Of a DNA stretch of 64,000 nt, positions 52,744 to 60,866 are shown piece after piece. Numbering within the stretch: position 1 is the first letter of the stretch; each line of letters begins with the position of its first letter. The stretch covers positions 1 through 64,000 of the forward strand of contig JAFWDU010000002.1 of the NCBI GenBank assembly GCA_017516005.1, read 5' to 3'. A program made the translations under genes and the position numbers. Under the pieces are notes generated by a model. That model searched no databases. It saw only the letters and a list, made by a program, of their open reading frames with translations, and was not told the origin of the DNA. Source of the stretch: Oscillospiraceae bacterium. GTDB taxonomy: Bacteria; Bacillota; Clostridia; Oscillospirales; Oscillospiraceae.

Positions 52744-54531
52744 TCAACGGTTGAAAAGGAAGTAGATATACTCCTGGTAGTCGTCCGGCGCGGCGGCCGC
52801 GTCGATGGACCATGTGCCGTTCTTCTCATACCGGACAGGGAGTTCGATACAGCCGTTTCCATACCCCTGACGCGAGATGCGCAGCGTACCGACCGTCCAA
52901 TTGTCATCGTATGTGGCAGTTTGGATGGTATCCTCGCCCAGCGCGGTGCTCCTGATGTTCACGAAGTCCTCTTCTGCACAGTCGCGGTACTGCATGCTCT
53001 CCTGAATGTCGAAAAGCGCGCCTTCAGAATTGGCGGAGCTTCCCACTACGATGCGGCAGGCGGTATAGAGGTAAAGGCAGTTCACAAGCAGGTATGCGAA
53101 CAGAAGCACATAGTGATATCCAGCCTCAAGATAGGAACGCAGCAGCACCATCGCGAGCGAGAGCACGTTGAGGGCAAGCAGCACAACAAATGGCGAAAGA
53201 TGGCGGATCAGTTTCTTTCTGTCCTTCGAAGCCTGTTTCTTGCTCGTCACGTCGAAGGTCTTCTGGTGGAATCCAAAGAGCTCCTGGATGACTGCAGGCA
53301 GGAGGAAGGGCATCAGAACGGTTTCATAGATATTTGTCCAGTACAGGCTGCGGATCTTACCGGACAAGTGGTAGACGCACAGACTGATGCAGCCGTACAG
53401 CGGGAACCAGAAAAGCGCGATCTCCCACGGTTCGCAGCGCATCACGCCGATTCCGGCCAGGCAGAAGAGCATGGGAGCGAGCATATAGATGATTCTCTTG
53501 AGGGAACTGTACCAGTAGATGATGGATGAAAAGTAGTTCATCTTCTGCCGGAGGGACAGCGTCCTGCACCGCAGATACTTCGTTTTCCTGCCGGACTGGA
53601 TGCAGCCCTTCGCCCAGCGACGGCGCTGTTTGATGAGCGATTCGAAATCCATCGGGGGAAGACCGTCTGCAAGAACCTCGTCAATGGAGATGCCGACGTA
53701 ACCCTTCTTCTCAAGCTCTATGCCAGTGGAAAAGTCCTCCGTAAGCGTCCCTGTGACGAAGCCGCCAATGTCTTCCACCGCAGCTCGGCGGAGCAACGTG
53801 TTTGAACCCGCGAGAATGACGCTGTTGGAAGCGTTCTTCGTCCGCTGGATTACCTGATAGAAATAATCCTGTTCGTTGTGTGGAACGTTTTTCCGCGGCA
53901 GAGAGCGCTGGAAGATATCCTTTCGGTAGAAATGCTGGGGTGTCTGGACGAAGCCGACCCTCTCATCTGCCACGCAGTAGGGGACAGTGTGCAGAAGAAA
54001 GTTTTCCTTCGGCATCATGTCCGCGTCGAAAATTGCGATCAGGGGCGAACGGGACTTGATGAGCGCATAGTTGAAGTTTCCCGCCTTCGCGTCGGTATTG
54101 ACGCCGCGGCACAGATAGTTGACGCCCATCCTCTCCGCGAGATCGCGCATGGAATCACGTCCGCCGTCATCACAGAGGTAAACATGGATTTTGTGACGGT
54201 CGGGATAATGCATCCTTTTGCAGGCATAGACGGTTTTTGCCAGCAGTTCCTCCGGCTCGTTGATCGTGAATACAAACACGTCAACGTCCGGAAACGCCGC
54301 CTCGTCGACAGCGGGGAGCGTTACATCCCTCTGCTTCACGAATTCATAGAGGAACACTGCAAGCTCAAAGAGGCCGACGAATTCGACTGCCGTCAGCACA
54401 ATCCAGCACACAACCGGAACTGGGCCCTTGCCGGACGGGATCGTCCAGCCGAGACGCCAGGTCAGATAGGGGACCAGAAACATGGCTGTGGCAAGGATCA
54501 GAAGCCGCTCTCTTTTTTTGTGTTGTTTCAA
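52744..54531 (-). CDS. Cellulose synthase-like glycosyltransferase (GT2)
   Basis: The protein has 595 residues. A TTG start at 54531 is used, with AAAGG ten bases upstream inside the end of the GH5 gene. Two membrane helices precede the GT2 domain: DDG at 121-123, DAD at 169-171, TED at 264-266 and the product-binding QRRRW at 302-306, the D,D,D,QxxRW set of processive beta-glycan synthases. Four or more membrane helices follow (330-490). There is no recognisable PilZ domain; the last ~100 residues are soluble and unassigned. Clostridial cellulose (Ccs) operons pair such a GT2 with a GH5 glucanase, as here. Confidence 0.88.
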   Translation of the reverse strand: MKQHKKRERLLILATAMFLVPYLTWRLGWTIPSGKGPVPVVCWIVLTAVEFVGLFELAVFLYEFVKQRDVTLPAVDEAAFPDVDVFVFTINEPEELLAKTVYACKRMHYPDRHKIHVYLCDDGGRDSMRDLAERMGVNYLCRGVNTDAKAGNFNYALIKSRSPLIAIFDADMMPKENFLLHTVPYCVADERVGFVQTPQHFYRKDIFQRSLPRKNVPHNEQDYFYQVIQRTKNASNSVILAGSNTLLRRAAVEDIGGFVTGTLTEDFSTGIELEKKGYVGISIDEVLADGLPPMDFESLIKQRRRWAKGCIQSGRKTKYLRCRTLSLRQKMNYFSSIIYWYSSLKRIIYMLAPMLFCLAGIGVMRCEPWEIALFWFPLYGCISLCVYHLSGKIRSLYWTNIYETVLMPFLLPAVIQELFGFHQKTFDVTSKKQASKDRKKLIRHLSPFVVLLALNVLSLAMVLLRSYLEAGYHYVLLFAYLLVNCLYLYTACRIVVGSSANSEGALFDIQESMQYRDCAEEDFVNIRSTALGEDTIQTATYDDNWTVGTLRISRQGYGNGCIELPVRYEKNGTWSIDAAAAPDDYQEYIYFLFNR

Positions 54532-54534
54532 AGG

Positions 54535-55569
54535 TCATGATCCTTTCAATTGGTTTAGGAACGTCTCTTGGCGGAACGATGAGAAGATCAGCTTGCCGAC
54601 GTCGGTCAGGTCGTCCTCCTCCCAGCCGCTGAGTTTGCCGCAGTCCGGCCTGATGGCGGAATATACCTCGTCCTTGTTGCTGAGAGACCAGGCAGCCCAG
54701 CTGATCTTCCGGCGATTCAAGACGGTGACAAACTTCTCCGCCTGAGCAAGCGCCGGCTTTCCGTTCATCCCGTAGTTGACGCCCCACTCAGTCACAAAGA
54801 GCGCGACGTCCTTTTTTTCGGCCAAATTGAAGACATCGTTGAAGTGATCGTCAAATTGCCCGGCATAAAAATGAAAGCTGTACATGACGTTCTCGAACGC
54901 CAGAGGACGGTCGATGGCCCACTCAGCCGCGTAGCTGAATTCCGGCGTTCCGACAATGACAACAGCATTCGGTGCGTTCTTCCGAATGACGGGGATGACC
55001 TGTTCGGCATAGGCACAGATCTCGTCCCATGTCGTTCCGCCATTCGGTTCGTTGCAGATTTCATAGAGAAGATTCGGACAGTCCCCGTAGTGGGCGGAGA
55101 CTTCCTCGAAAAAGGACAGCGCGCTGTCAGTGTTGTTCAGGGGACTGGCGTCCTGAAGAACATGCCAGTCTACAACGGCGTACATGTCCATGCAGATCGC
55201 ATTTTCCACAGCAAGATAGAGCAGCTGCATCGTCTCCTGCGGCTTCTGGACATAGCCGCCCGCCTCGTCGTCGGAATAGACCGCGATGCGGAACGTGTTC
55301 GCACCGTACTCCTTAAGAGTCTGCATCGCACCGGAATTGACGTATCCCGGGTACCACAGCAGCCCGTGGCTGCTCATCCCGGTCAGCTGAACGGTCTGGC
55401 CGTCTTCGTCCTTCAGTTTGCCGTATTCTATATGGAGTGCGCTGATGTGTCCGGCCTCGACCGGTGCCTGACTGTTTTTCGGCCTGAGAAGGAGATATTC
55501 AATGAACACCACGGCAAGAAGCAATACCAGGAAAAGAATCCATGAAACCAGCTTTTTCGGCACTTGCAT
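54535..55569 (-). CDS. Membrane-anchored GH5-family glucanase
   Basis: The protein has 344 residues from ATG at 55569 (AAAGG upstream; the GTG at 55572 is an alternative). One N-terminal signal-anchor helix is followed by a GH5 catalytic domain. The acid/base Glu174 lies in YEICNEPNGG and the nucleophile Glu261 in FVTEWGVNYG; VVDWHVL is the typical third-strand motif. It probably trims the polymer made by the adjacent GT2 enzyme, as BcsZ/CcsZ do. Its stop overlaps the GT2 start region, so the two are coupled. Substrate (cellulose or another beta-glucan) is inferred. Confidence 0.88.
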   Translation of the reverse strand: MQVPKKLVSWILFLVLLLAVVFIEYLLLRPKNSQAPVEAGHISALHIEYGKLKDEDGQTVQLTGMSSHGLLWYPGYVNSGAMQTLKEYGANTFRIAVYSDDEAGGYVQKPQETMQLLYLAVENAICMDMYAVVDWHVLQDASPLNNTDSALSFFEEVSAHYGDCPNLLYEICNEPNGGTTWDEICAYAEQVIPVIRKNAPNAVVIVGTPEFSYAAEWAIDRPLAFENVMYSFHFYAGQFDDHFNDVFNLAEKKDVALFVTEWGVNYGMNGKPALAQAEKFVTVLNRRKISWAAWSLSNKDEVYSAIRPDCGKLSGWEEDDLTDVGKLIFSSFRQETFLNQLKGS

Positions 55570-55646
55570 CACAACCTTTAGGTGTTTTTCAAACGCTTTT
55601 CATTGGCTGGAGCGTGTACAGAGAACACCTTTAATCAATTGAATAT

Positions 55647-55675
55647 ATTATACATTACATTTTTGGAAAACTCAA
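55647..55675 (-). promoter_or_regulatory. Promoter of the GH5-GT2-surface protein operon
   Basis: On the minus strand TTGAGT (55670-55675) and TATAAT (55647-55652) are 17 bases apart, inside an AT-rich stretch. Confidence 0.75.
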
Positions 55676-55705
55676 TGGATTATATGTGTTAATTGCTTTT
55701 TTTCA

Positions 55706-55730
55706 TGTTTTAGCAGGTATAGTAAACGCC
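55706..55730 (+). repeat. 25-bp direct repeat, right copy
   Basis: Identical to 48292-48316. Its last bases AAACGCC form the left arm of the terminator at 55724-55761. This copy therefore looks like the original sequence and the left copy like the one gained at insertion. Confidence 0.8.
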
Positions 55731-55761
55731 GGCAGTTCCAATTTCTGAACTGCCGGCGTTT
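55724..55761. terminator. Terminator of the 22-residue-repeat protein gene
   Basis: AAACGCCGGCAGTTC (55724-55738) pairs with GAACTGCCGGCGTTT (55747-55761) around CAATTTCT. It lies beyond the stop of the minus-strand gene at 55791 and includes the end of the direct repeat. Confidence 0.8.
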
Positions 55762-55790
55762 ATGCCGTATACGATACCGTTTTCCTTTGT

Positions 55791-56318
55791 TCAGCGGCCG
55801 AACAGGCCGGAAACGTTGGAGAACCCGTTTGCAATTCCCTGAAGCCGCTCCGCTGCCGCACTCAGTGATTTAATCACTTCATTGAACGACTCCACATCCA
55901 GTGCGCTGAGCTGATTCGCTGCGTCCTTCAAGGCGGTAATGGTCCGGTTCAGGCTGTCAACATCCAATCCGGCCAGGCTGTCTGCCGCTCCTTTTAAAGA
56001 GGCAACCGTTTGATTCAAGCTGTCCATTTCAAGCGCACCAAGCTGTCCTGCCGCTTCCTGAAATGAAACCGCCGCCTGATTGAAAGCATCCATATCCACA
56101 TCGTCCAGTTTATCCGCCGCGATCGCGAGTGCTTTCATGGCATTGGAGACCTCGTCCATGTCAACGGAATTCATGACCTGATGGACGGAGCGATCAATCT
56201 CCGTAACACTCCTGGACAGGAGAATAAAAGCGATGGTCAGCAGCAAAAGAATGCAGGCAAGAAGAATTGTCTGAATACGCATTAGCCGCATCTGCGGAGT
56301 TTTGGCACTCATGTCCAT
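55791..56318 (-). CDS. Membrane-anchored protein with five 22-residue helical repeats
   Basis: The protein has 175 residues from ATG at 56318 (AAAGGCGG upstream; the frame goes on to 56426 without a site). One membrane helix (about 14-35) is followed by five tandem 22-residue units, with repeated pattern L-x-x-LDVDSLN-x-T-x-x-x-LK-x-AA-x-x-L (for example LAGLDVDSLNRTITALKDAA). The period of 22 fits two 11-residue turns of a long amphipathic helix or coiled coil. The C-terminus is GFSNVSGLFGR. No family recognised. It is transcribed divergently from rsmE. Confidence 0.65.
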   Translation of the reverse strand: MDMSAKTPQMRLMRIQTILLACILLLLTIAFILLSRSVTEIDRSVHQVMNSVDMDEVSNAMKALAIAADKLDDVDMDAFNQAAVSFQEAAGQLGALEMDSLNQTVASLKGAADSLAGLDVDSLNRTITALKDAANQLSALDVESFNEVIKSLSAAAERLQGIANGFSNVSGLFGR

Positions 56319-56556
56319 AAATGAAAACCGCCTTTCATTTTTTATTAATTGTAATTCTTTTTGGTGTTCTGTGTCAAGCATTCCTATGCAGTACCGTTCC
56401 CTTATTCCGCCGCTGACGGATACCATTCACTCCCTGCCTGAAGAAGCGGAATTCTGTGTCCTGATTCTCAGAAACGTTTTATTCCCAAAGAAAAACAGTT
56501 GCAAGCAATTGTTTTTTTTGTTAGAATATGTAGGATCATTCTCAGCGGAGGGAAGT

Positions 56557-57294
56557 ATGAGCCGATTCTTTATATCTCCTGACGAACTGGAGCGCGGCTC
56601 ATGCGTGCTGACCGGTGAAAATGCAGACCACGCCAAGGTCCTGCGGCTCCGCGTCGGAGAAAACGTTACCGTTTCCGATGCAATGGGCCGGGAAAGCAGC
56701 GGTACAGTCGTCTCTGTCGGACAGGAATACCAGATTGAATTCGGTGCGCCTGTGCTCAGCAGATCGGAACCGCAATGCAAAGTCGGTTTGTTTCTGGCCT
56801 ATGCAAAAGCAGACAAGCTGGAGCATGTCGTGCAGAAAGCAACGGAACTGGGTGCCGCTTCCATCTCCTTTTTCCCTTCTGTCTACTGTGTCTCCCGTCC
56901 TGATGCGAAGGGTGCAAGGGCGAAGGTGGATCGCGCAAAAAGGATCTGCCTGAGTGCAGCGGAACAGTCCGGACGCGGCATCATTCCGGAGATCAGGGCT
57001 TTTGACAGCTATCAGGCAGCGCTGCAGGCCGCTTCCGAAGCGGAACGTTTTCTGTTTCTTTACGAAGGGGAACGTCAGCTGAGTCTCGGACGCGCGCTTG
57101 CGGATGCAAAGCCGAAAACCCTCTCCCTGATGAGCGGACCGGAAGGCGGATTCGCTGAGGAGGAAGTTGCGGGAGCTGTCTCTTCCGGTGCTGAGATCTG
57201 CACACTTGGTCCCAGAATTCTCCGCTGTGAAACCGCACCGCTGTGTGCACTGACCTGCGCTTTGTTTGCGTTGGGTGAATATGATGAATACTGA
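56557..57294 (+). CDS. rsmE: 16S rRNA (uracil-1498-N3)-methyltransferase
   Basis: The protein has 245 residues from ATG at 56557 (GGAGGGAAG upstream). RsmE landmarks: HAKVLRLRVGE near the start (PUA-like domain), LAYAKADKLEHVVQKATELG, the SPOUT trefoil knot with LMSGPEGGFAEEEV and LGPRILRCETAPLCAL at the C-terminus. It methylates U1498 of 16S rRNA. The next gene follows 18 bp later and may be co-transcribed. Confidence 0.95.
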   Translation: MSRFFISPDELERGSCVLTGENADHAKVLRLRVGENVTVSDAMGRESSGTVVSVGQEYQIEFGAPVLSRSEPQCKVGLFLAYAKADKLEHVVQKATELGAASISFFPSVYCVSRPDAKGARAKVDRAKRICLSAAEQSGRGIIPEIRAFDSYQAALQAASEAERFLFLYEGERQLSLGRALADAKPKTLSLMSGPEGGFAEEEVAGAVSSGAEICTLGPRILRCETAPLCALTCALFALGEYDEY

Positions 57295-57312
57295 GCGAAT
57301 GCTCGGATAAGG

Positions 57313-58092
57313 ATGGATACTGAAATGGCGAAGAAAAAGCCGGTCGCCGTGCCGGCAAGCAGTAATGACGATACTGTCGTCTACAAAGTCATGGCAGCTT
57401 TGATTGCAGCTTGTCTGGAGGTTCTGGTTACCCAGCGGGTCTGCAAAGTCTATGCAACCATTGAGAAAATGGATGTAATGAAACATGCCCTCGGGATTGC
57501 CGGAATTGTTCTCGCAGTTCTGTCCGCTGCAGCTCTGGTTGTCGCGATTATTCTTCGCAAGCATCCGAAAGCCGTATTTCCGAGCGTGTTCGTATTTGTG
57601 AATCTCGCCCTGTGCTGTGCAGCTGCTTTCGTGCTGTATCATTTCTGGACTGGCCCTGCGATTCTTCTCTATTTCGTCTATTTCTCCCTGGCGGTTCTGG
57701 TTGCAGTCTACTATCTCTATCAGCCCGAGTTCTTCCTTTTGACCATTGACTGCATGACAGCGGCATTTGGTTTCTATTGTCTCAGCCAGACCTACCACAG
57801 TTCCCGCTCTCTGAGCATTCTGGTCGGGATCTGCATGGCTGCTGTATTTCTCATCATCGGCGGTCTCGCCTTCTCCGCATCGAAGAAGCACGGATACCTG
57901 AAGCTGAAAAACACAAAGATCCGGGTGCTTCGGCACGAAACGCCCCTGATCCTGTATATCACCAGCCTTGTTTGGCTTCTTTGCCTGATCGCCGGTGCTG
58001 TCTTCGGATCATTCTTCTGCTATCTTTGCGTGTTCGCCGCCATCGCCTGGGCATTTGTCTTCGCAATCTACTATACCATTAAGCTGAAATAA
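57313..58092 (+). CDS. Integral membrane protein, function unknown
   Basis: The protein has 259 residues with about seven hydrophobic helices (for example IAGIVLAVLSAAALVVAII, FVFVNLALCCAAAFVLYHF, FVYFSLAVLVAVYYLY). A hydrophilic N-terminus (MAKKKPVAVPASS) and a short basic C-terminus flank them. I do not recognise the family. It lies 18 bp after rsmE. Its natural terminator (58111-58123 with 59418-59430) is now split by an IS element. Confidence 0.65.
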   Translation: MDTEMAKKKPVAVPASSNDDTVVYKVMAALIAACLEVLVTQRVCKVYATIEKMDVMKHALGIAGIVLAVLSAAALVVAIILRKHPKAVFPSVFVFVNLALCCAAAFVLYHFWTGPAILLYFVYFSLAVLVAVYYLYQPEFFLLTIDCMTAAFGFYCLSQTYHSSRSLSILVGICMAAVFLIIGGLAFSASKKHGYLKLKNTKIRVLRHETPLILYITSLVWLLCLIAGAVFGSFFCYLCVFAAIAWAFVFAIYYTIKLK

Positions 58093-58162
58093 GCATCCTG
58101 TTAATATGAAATGCCGCGCTGCTCACGATTGAAGTGAACCCCAAAAGTTAGACAAAATTTAG

Positions 58163-59010
58163 TTAAGCGACCTGAAGGGTCTGGTATCTGTGTTGAGCAG
58201 GTGTCAGGCCCTTTAGTTTTAGCTTGATCCTGCGGTTATTGTAGTAGTCGAGGTAGTCGATGAGCTCGGCCATGAAGTGTTCAATTGAATCGAAGTCTTG
58301 CAAGTAAAGCAGTTCAGTTTTGAGTAGGCCGAAGAAATTCTCCATAACAGCATTGTCCAAACAGTTGCCTTTCCGACTCATGCTCTGCCGTATGCCTTTG
58401 TCCTCCAGCATTCGCTGGTAGAGCTTATGCTGGTACTGCCAGCCCTGATCGGAGTGAAGGATCAGCTTTGTGCCATCCGGAACCATTTCAAAGGCTTTCT
58501 CTAACATCGAGGTGACCATGCCAAGCACCGGTCGATCAGAAATCGTATAGCTAACCAAGTCCTCGCTGCAAAGGTCAAGGATTGGGGACAGATACAGCTT
58601 TTCCCCGAATAAGGAGAACTCAGTCACGTCGGTGACCCATTTCTGGTTTGGCTTCTCAGCATTGAAGTCTCTTTCCAGAAGATTTGGAACGATCTTCCCA
58701 ACTTCACCTTTGTACGAATGATACTTTTTCATCCGTACCTTGCTGCTCAAACCCATCTGTTTCATGAGCTTCATAATGAGCTTGTGGTTGTAATGGAAGC
58801 CTCGGTTTCGTAGCTCCTGAGTTACTCGACGGTAGCTATATCTACCTTTGTTCTCGGCAACAATGGAACAGATTTCTTCTCTTAACTCCGCATATTTGTC
58901 TGGTTCTTTCTGCTTATTCGTGTAGTAATAATATGTGCTGCGAGGGAGACCGGCAACATCCAGCAACAGCGACAGCTTGTGTTCATGCCTCAGTTCCCAT
59001 ATTACTTTTG
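58163..59010 (-). CDS. IS3-family transposase OrfB (DDE integrase domain)
   Basis: The rve/DDE domain shows the first Asp in WVTDVTEFSLFGEKLYL, the second in LILHSDQGWQYQ and the Glu in NAVMENFFGLLKTELLY. The open frame extends upstream of the TTG near 58966 through IWELRHEHKLSLLLDVAG into the end of OrfA, the usual layout for a product made by -1 frameshifting. The upper coordinate given is the approximate frameshift region. An HTH_21-like segment (EICSIVAENKGRYSYRRVTQEL) precedes the catalytic core. Confidence 0.92.
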
Positions 59011-59367
59011 CTTTCTCTCTTGCCGTACCCTCTCGGCAACCAAGGCATTCAATTTTTTTAGGTATGCATTCTCTGCCCTCAGTCGCTGTACTTCCGCCAG
59101 TAAATCTTCTTCGACTTCTGGCTTAAGCCTCTTTGCAGAGCGTCCTTTACGACCGCGTCCTCGTCGCTCGATATACAACCCTTCTGGGCCTTCTTCCAGG
59201 TAAATTCGCTCCCATGCGGCTACCCGCTTGTCGTCGCCTACTTCAAATTGCCGAGTTGCTTCACGGTAGCTCAGTTTCTCTTTCATCATGGTCTCTACGA
59301 CTCTTTGCTTGAATTCTCCTGTGTATCTCTTATTTGGTACTCCTTTTGGCATAAAACAACACCCCAT
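59002..59367 (-). CDS. IS3-family transposase OrfA (helix-turn-helix)
   Basis: The protein has 121 residues: PNKRYTGEFKQRVVETMM with the HTH segment SYREATRQFEVGDDKRVAAWERIYL, a basic stretch RRGRGRKGRSAK and a C-terminal leucine zipper-like helix (LLAEVQRLRAENAYLKKLNALV). This is the DNA-binding half of an IS150-group transposase. The end of the gene contains A-AAA-G just before the TAA, a typical -1 slippage site leading into OrfB. Confidence 0.92.
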   Translation of the reverse strand: MGCCFMPKGVPNKRYTGEFKQRVVETMMKEKLSYREATRQFEVGDDKRVAAWERIYLEEGPEGLYIERRGRGRKGRSAKRLKPEVEEDLLAEVQRLRAENAYLKKLNALVAERVRQERKQK

Positions 59368-59459
59368 TCGTTATCAGTATACCATACTGTCTAACAAATG
59401 GGGTGCAGTTCAGATTTAGCAGCGCGGCATTTTTCTTTTTGTCAGTGTTTTTCAGATGA

Positions 59460-60863
59460 TCAGCAGCAAAGCTCCAGAATGGTCTGTGCGTAGATTTTTC
59501 CCATGGCAATCAGATCGTCGATTCTGGCAAACTCATCCGCGCCGTGCATCCGGTTATCCACGCCGGGCATTGCGGCGCCGAACGCGACACCGTGCTTGAG
59601 CATATGCACATAGGTGCCGCCGCCGATATAGAGGCACTTCCCCTCGTCTCCCGTCCACTCTTCGTAGCAGCGCAGAAGGGTCTTGATAAAGTCCGAATCT
59701 GCGGAGACATGGTGGGGCGGGAAAATCCTGGTCTCATCAATGGTCAGTCCGACACTGGCCGCAGCGGCAGACGCGGCCTTGACGAGATTGTCCTCTGTTG
59801 CGCACAGCGGGCAGCGGCAGTCGTACTGAAGCTGAAGCTCGCCGTCCACCGTTTTGCACATATTCAGGCTCAGCGTCAGTTCTCCCGAAATGGAATCGCT
59901 CTGTGCCACACCGAGTGCCTCGCCCAGATAGTCTCCATGGGGGAAGAGCCAGTTGAGCGCCTGCATCCGTTTATGGTCCTCGCCCTGCACCGGCAGATTC
60001 GCCAGTGCAGCAATCAGAGCGGTGAGCGCATTGTTTCCGGTTTCCGGAGAAGCGGCATGCGCGCCTTCGCCTGTGCAGATCAGGCGGATTTTCCCGTCAT
60101 CCATGGGACCGATCGCGTAGGTGCAGTCCGTTTCCCTTGCGACCATGCGGATATAGGGAGCAATCTCTTTGGGATCAACGCCCTGCAGCACTGCCTGTGC
60201 CGTATCCGGCACCACATTGAGTTTAAAGCCGGCTTCCACGCTGACAATTCCGCTGTCTCCGGACAGAGGAACATGAACCATGGAGCGGTACATTCCCTTT
60301 TCCACATTAATCACCGGGAATTCCGCATCCGGGGAGACTGTCATGGGTGCTTCCTCATTGGACGCATAGTAATGTGCAATGTCACCGCCGCCGCACTCCT
60401 CGTCTGTGCCGAGAATCAGGCGGCAGCGTCTTTTCAGCGGAACGCCGAGCTCCTTGACACAAGCCATTGCCCACAGGGCTGCAACTGCCGGCCCTTTGTC
60501 ATCTGCAGTGCCTCTGCCATACAGCTTCCCTTCCTTTTCGACAGGTTCAAAGGGATCGCAAACCGTCCAGTTGTCCGCAACCGGCACAACATCCAGATGC
60601 GCAAGAATGTCCAGACCGGGTTCTTCCGGTCCCAGATCCGCAGTGAGAACATAGTTGTCCATATTCTCTGTCTGCATGCCTCTCTCGCGGCAGAGATCAA
60701 CCGCCTCCAGCAGTGCCGCCTTGGGCGCTTCACCGAACGGCGCGTCCTGCGCCGGATCTCCCCGATCGGAACGGATGCGCACAAGGCGCTTCACGTCCTC
60801 AACGAGCTGGTTTCTGTTCTTTTCAAAATACTGCTCAATTTGCTGTTTCTGTTTCGGATCCAT
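59460..60863 (-). CDS. M20-family dipeptidase (PepV/Sapep-like)
   Basis: The protein has 467 residues. Metal-ligand blocks of M20 enzymes are visible: LAHLDVVPV (His and Asp), GRGTADDKGPAVAALWAM (bridging Asp), GTDEECGGGD (catalytic Glu pair), SPDAEFPVINVEKG and, near the end, YIGGGTYVHMLKHGVAFG. The size and the YIGGGTY block fit PepV/Sapep-type Mn/Zn dipeptidases rather than small M20D enzymes. It lies 3 bp after pepT, so the two peptidases are co-expressed and probably finish peptide breakdown in the cytoplasm. Confidence 0.9.
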   Translation of the reverse strand: MDPKQKQQIEQYFEKNRNQLVEDVKRLVRIRSDRGDPAQDAPFGEAPKAALLEAVDLCRERGMQTENMDNYVLTADLGPEEPGLDILAHLDVVPVADNWTVCDPFEPVEKEGKLYGRGTADDKGPAVAALWAMACVKELGVPLKRRCRLILGTDEECGGGDIAHYYASNEEAPMTVSPDAEFPVINVEKGMYRSMVHVPLSGDSGIVSVEAGFKLNVVPDTAQAVLQGVDPKEIAPYIRMVARETDCTYAIGPMDDGKIRLICTGEGAHAASPETGNNALTALIAALANLPVQGEDHKRMQALNWLFPHGDYLGEALGVAQSDSISGELTLSLNMCKTVDGELQLQYDCRCPLCATEDNLVKAASAAAASVGLTIDETRIFPPHHVSADSDFIKTLLRCYEEWTGDEGKCLYIGGGTYVHMLKHGVAFGAAMPGVDNRMHGADEFARIDDLIAMGKIYAQTILELCC

Positions 60864-60866
60864 TTT

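Larger units (their letters stand above)
58130..59412 (-). mobile_element. IS3-family (IS150-like) insertion sequence, complete
   Basis: 1283 bp, bounded by imperfect 25-bp terminal inverted repeats sharing TGAA, TG, ACCCCA and GTTAGACA (about 20 of 25 identical). A 3-bp target duplication GAT flanks it (58127-58129 and 59413-59415). It codes overlapping OrfA and OrfB on the minus strand. Terminal repeats and frames are intact, so it may still be active. Confidence 0.92.
58111..59435. terminator. Terminator hairpin interrupted by the IS element
   Basis: ATGCCGCGCTGCT (58111-58123) and AGCAGCGCGGCAT (59418-59430) are perfect 13-bp complements, the right one followed by TTTTC. Removing the IS and one GAT copy restores a hairpin with an 8-base loop. 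The IS lies inside that loop. Confidence 0.85.
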
